From: Minisyncoccota bacterium
Lineage (GTDB): Bacteria; Patescibacteriota; Minisyncoccia; Phycocordibacterales; UBA918
Assembly (NCBI GenBank): GCA_021129515.1
Contig: JAJOLD010000001.1
Span: 321,217 to 363,874 of the forward strand
DNA: 42,658 nucleotides
Direction: 5' to 3'
Shown piece by piece: positions 41,721 through 42,658 of the stretch. Each line of letters starts with the position of its first letter. The first letter of the stretch is position 1. The position numbers were made by a program, and so were the translations under genes. Under the pieces are notes generated by a model. It was not told where the DNA came from. It did no database searches and saw only the letters and a list, made by a program, of their open reading frames with translations.

Positions 41721-41748
41721 ATTATATTAAAAAAATAATATTTGTCAA
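41721..41748 (-). promoter_or_regulatory. near-consensus promoter of the 41.4-kb gene
   Basis: On the minus strand TTGACA (41748-41743) and TATAAT (41726-41721) are both perfect consensus boxes with 16-nt spacing. The leader is about 30 nt long and ends in GAGGAGGG before the ATG at 41685. Confidence 0.8.
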
Positions 41749-41801
41749 CCCTGTGTACTCCCCTCTTTTTTGAGAGAAACCTAGGGTATGATTAAGGCTA
41801 T

Positions 41802-42218
41802 ATGGGATTAATTGGATTTTTAGGAAACCTTACTGCATTTTTAAGTAAAACGGTTATACCGTTTATACTTGCAATTGCCGCGCTTGCATTCTTTTGGAAT
41901 GTTGCACGATTATTTATTTTTAAAGGAGATAATGCTGCAGAACACGAACGTGCGCGCACATATGCTCTCTGGAGCCTTATTGGTTTTGTCTTGATACTTA
42001 GTTTCTGGGGTATTGTGGGACTGTTCACCAAAAATCTCTTTACCGGCATGGATGCTGCAGAAGTGTCTGATTACATACAACTAAACCCAAATGGTGCGTC
42101 TAACACATCTGGAAATAACGGAAACAATACTACTGGTGACACACAAGGCAATCCAAACAACATTCCACTTGGCGTTGAATGTTCTGATGTTGAAAATTCA
42201 CTCCATCCTGATTGTTAG
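41802..42218 (+). CDS. VirB2/TrbC-like small membrane protein (pilin-like)
   Basis: The 138-residue protein has two hydrophobic segments, residues 5-32 (AFLSKTVIPFILAIAALAFFW) and about 52-75 (ARTYALWSLIGFVLILSFWGIVG), separated by a short charged loop (FKGDNAAEHE). It resembles the VirB2/TrbC pilin-like proteins that are common in Patescibacteria, and the VirD4-like ATPase in this window fits a related surface machine. The C-terminal 50 residues are Asn/Gly/Thr-rich and end with two Cys, perhaps exposed. A TATGAT box lies 9 nt before the ATG and there is no SD. The role is inferred only from topology. Confidence 0.6.
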   Translation: MGLIGFLGNLTAFLSKTVIPFILAIAALAFFWNVARLFIFKGDNAAEHERARTYALWSLIGFVLILSFWGIVGLFTKNLFTGMDAAEVSDYIQLNPNGASNTSGNNGNNTTGDTQGNPNNIPLGVECSDVENSLHPDC

Positions 42219-42236
42219 TAATACATAGGCAACCAT

Positions 42237-42273
42237 ACAAAGAAGCCGCGAGCGTAGCTCGCGGCTTCTTTGT
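42237..42273. terminator. 17-bp bidirectional terminator between pilin-like gene and 16S unit
   Basis: ACAAAGAAGCCGCGAGC (42237-42253) pairs with GCTCGCGGCTTCTTTGT (42257-42273) around a GTA loop. It ends the pilin-like gene on the plus strand and can end 16S transcription on the minus strand, about 300 nt after the rRNA. Confidence 0.85.
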
Positions 42274-42324
42274 ATATCAAACTGCATTACATCAGCAGAG
42301 AAAGAATTTCTAACACATATGCCT

Positions 42325-42519
42325 TTACGCCTTACAGGCGCTGTGCAGGTTGTCGTTATTTTTCATAAACTCAAAATAACAGACAACCTCTTGCAAAAGC
42401 ATCCCATGCTTTTTCACTCTTTTTTGCCTTATCCTTTCGCAAAGTCTTTCCTTTGAGTCAAATACCACTTCTGGATGAGTATCATAGCCCGTTTTGTGCT
42501 CAATTGAGGCACAAAACAT
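42325..42519 (-). CDS. doubtful short ORF behind the 16S rRNA
   Basis: An ATG at 42519 opens 64 residues (MFCASIEHKTGYDTH...) that are basic in the middle (RLCERIRQKRVKKHG). The frame extends back to a TTG at 42576, touching the 16S end. No SD or promoter is seen, and the reading frame contains two dyads (TTTTGTGC-type palindrome near 42495-42520 and hairpin 42347-42389), so this may be structured rRNA spacer and not a gene. I recognise no family. Confidence 0.25.
   Translation of the reverse strand: MFCASIEHKTGYDTHPEVVFDSKERLCERIRQKRVKKHGMLLQEVVCYFEFMKNNDNLHSACKA
42347..42389. repeat. 16-bp hairpin in the 16S downstream spacer
   Basis: AGGTTGTC-GTTATTTT (42347-42362) pairs with AAAATAAC-A-GACAACCT (42373-42389), broken only by one bulged A. 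The loop is 10 nt. It has no U run and so is not a plain terminator. It may be an RNase III-type processing stem for the rRNA precursor. Confidence 0.6.
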
Positions 42520-42576
42520 CGACCAATTAGCCGCGAGTTGTCTTTCTGTTACCAGAGAAGACCACGACGTGTCCAA

Positions 42577-42658
42577 TTGGAATTAATCCACGACCAGCTT
42601 CCGCTAGCCGTGCCTTGTTACGACTTAGTCCTTGTTATCGAGCTTACCGTCGGCCGTG
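42577..42658 (-). rRNA. 16S rRNA, 3' end (rest outside window)
   Basis: The minus strand holds the conserved AAGTCGTAACAAGG of helix 44, followed by helix 45, CGGCTAGC-GGAA-GCTGGTCG, with the universal GGAA loop. After helix 45 the tail reads TGGATTAATTCC. Other bacteria have TGGATCACCTCC, so the anti-SD core CACCTCC is not present. The gene runs out of the window to the right. No tRNA or 23S follows within 1.5 kb and a terminator lies about 300 nt downstream, so the 16S gene is not followed by a standard operon. Confidence 0.9.

Noticed and set aside
1-42658. Alternative genetic code (UGA as Gly) as in some Patescibacteria.
   Set aside because: TGA ends normal-length genes (for example 11217-11219 and 16477-16479) and no conserved protein needs TGA read as an amino acid.

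Overview
The window looks like a chromosomal piece of a Patescibacteria/CPR (Parcubacteria-like) bacterium. The evidence is very short intergenic gaps, standard stop-codon use (TGA, TAG and TAA all terminate genes), a GHL13/DUF4015 hydrolase, a lamin-tail/PKD surface protein, a VirD4-like ATPase and a small VirB2-like membrane protein, and a divergent 16S rRNA 3' end. Lineage is inferred from gene style, not from a database search.

Positions 1 to about 28,700 form a large cell-surface glycan locus. It holds an O-antigen ligase/polymerase-like protein (cut by the window edge), a Wzx-type flippase, about nine GT4 glycosyltransferases and one DxD-type glycosyltransferase, three methyltransferases, a NodB-type deacetylase and a sugar epimerase. 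It also holds a fused sulfate adenylyltransferase/APS kinase and a PAPS-dependent sulfotransferase (sulfated glycan), and a LicC-like cytidylyltransferase overlapping a TagB/TagF-like glycerophosphotransferase (phosphodiester-linked polymer). Two adjacent P-loop kinase-like proteins, a YvcK protein, a HAD phosphatase and an inositol-monophosphatase-like enzyme complete it.

Positions 28,700 to 40,400 hold envelope and housekeeping genes: the LTD/PKD protein, the VirD4-like ATPase, GHL13, rsmI, murC with a divergent pgeF/yfiH, murD and a DedA-like protein. Between them lie small orphan genes that often carry their own consensus promoter, Shine-Dalgarno (SD) sequence and hairpin terminator, unlike the core genes. 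Many core genes have a -10 box only 5 to 13 nt before the start codon (exactly 6 nt in five cases) and no SD, which suggests leaderless mRNAs.

Positions 40,575 to 41,300 on the minus strand hold the most unusual object. A promoter-to-terminator unit of about 700 nt contains a 494-nt segment closed by a perfect 18-bp inverted repeat. Inside are broken copies of a tRNA-Ile(GAT) separated by perfect palindromic hairpins, and an intact tRNA-Ile(GAT) sits in a second inverted repeat placed in the D-loop of one broken copy. Three hairpins share T[ATAG/CTAT]A loops and occupy the place of the 5' anticodon-stem strand. A further tRNA-like unit of the same design follows. It could be a large structured RNA built from tRNA parts, or a tRNA locus repeatedly invaded by palindromes.

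The right edge holds the 3' end of a 16S rRNA gene (minus strand). Its tail reads TGGATTAATTCC where bacteria normally have TGGATCACCTCC, so the anti-SD is not recognisable. That agrees with the leaderless starts, and makes the SD-bearing small genes, two of which need a +1 frameshift, look foreign.
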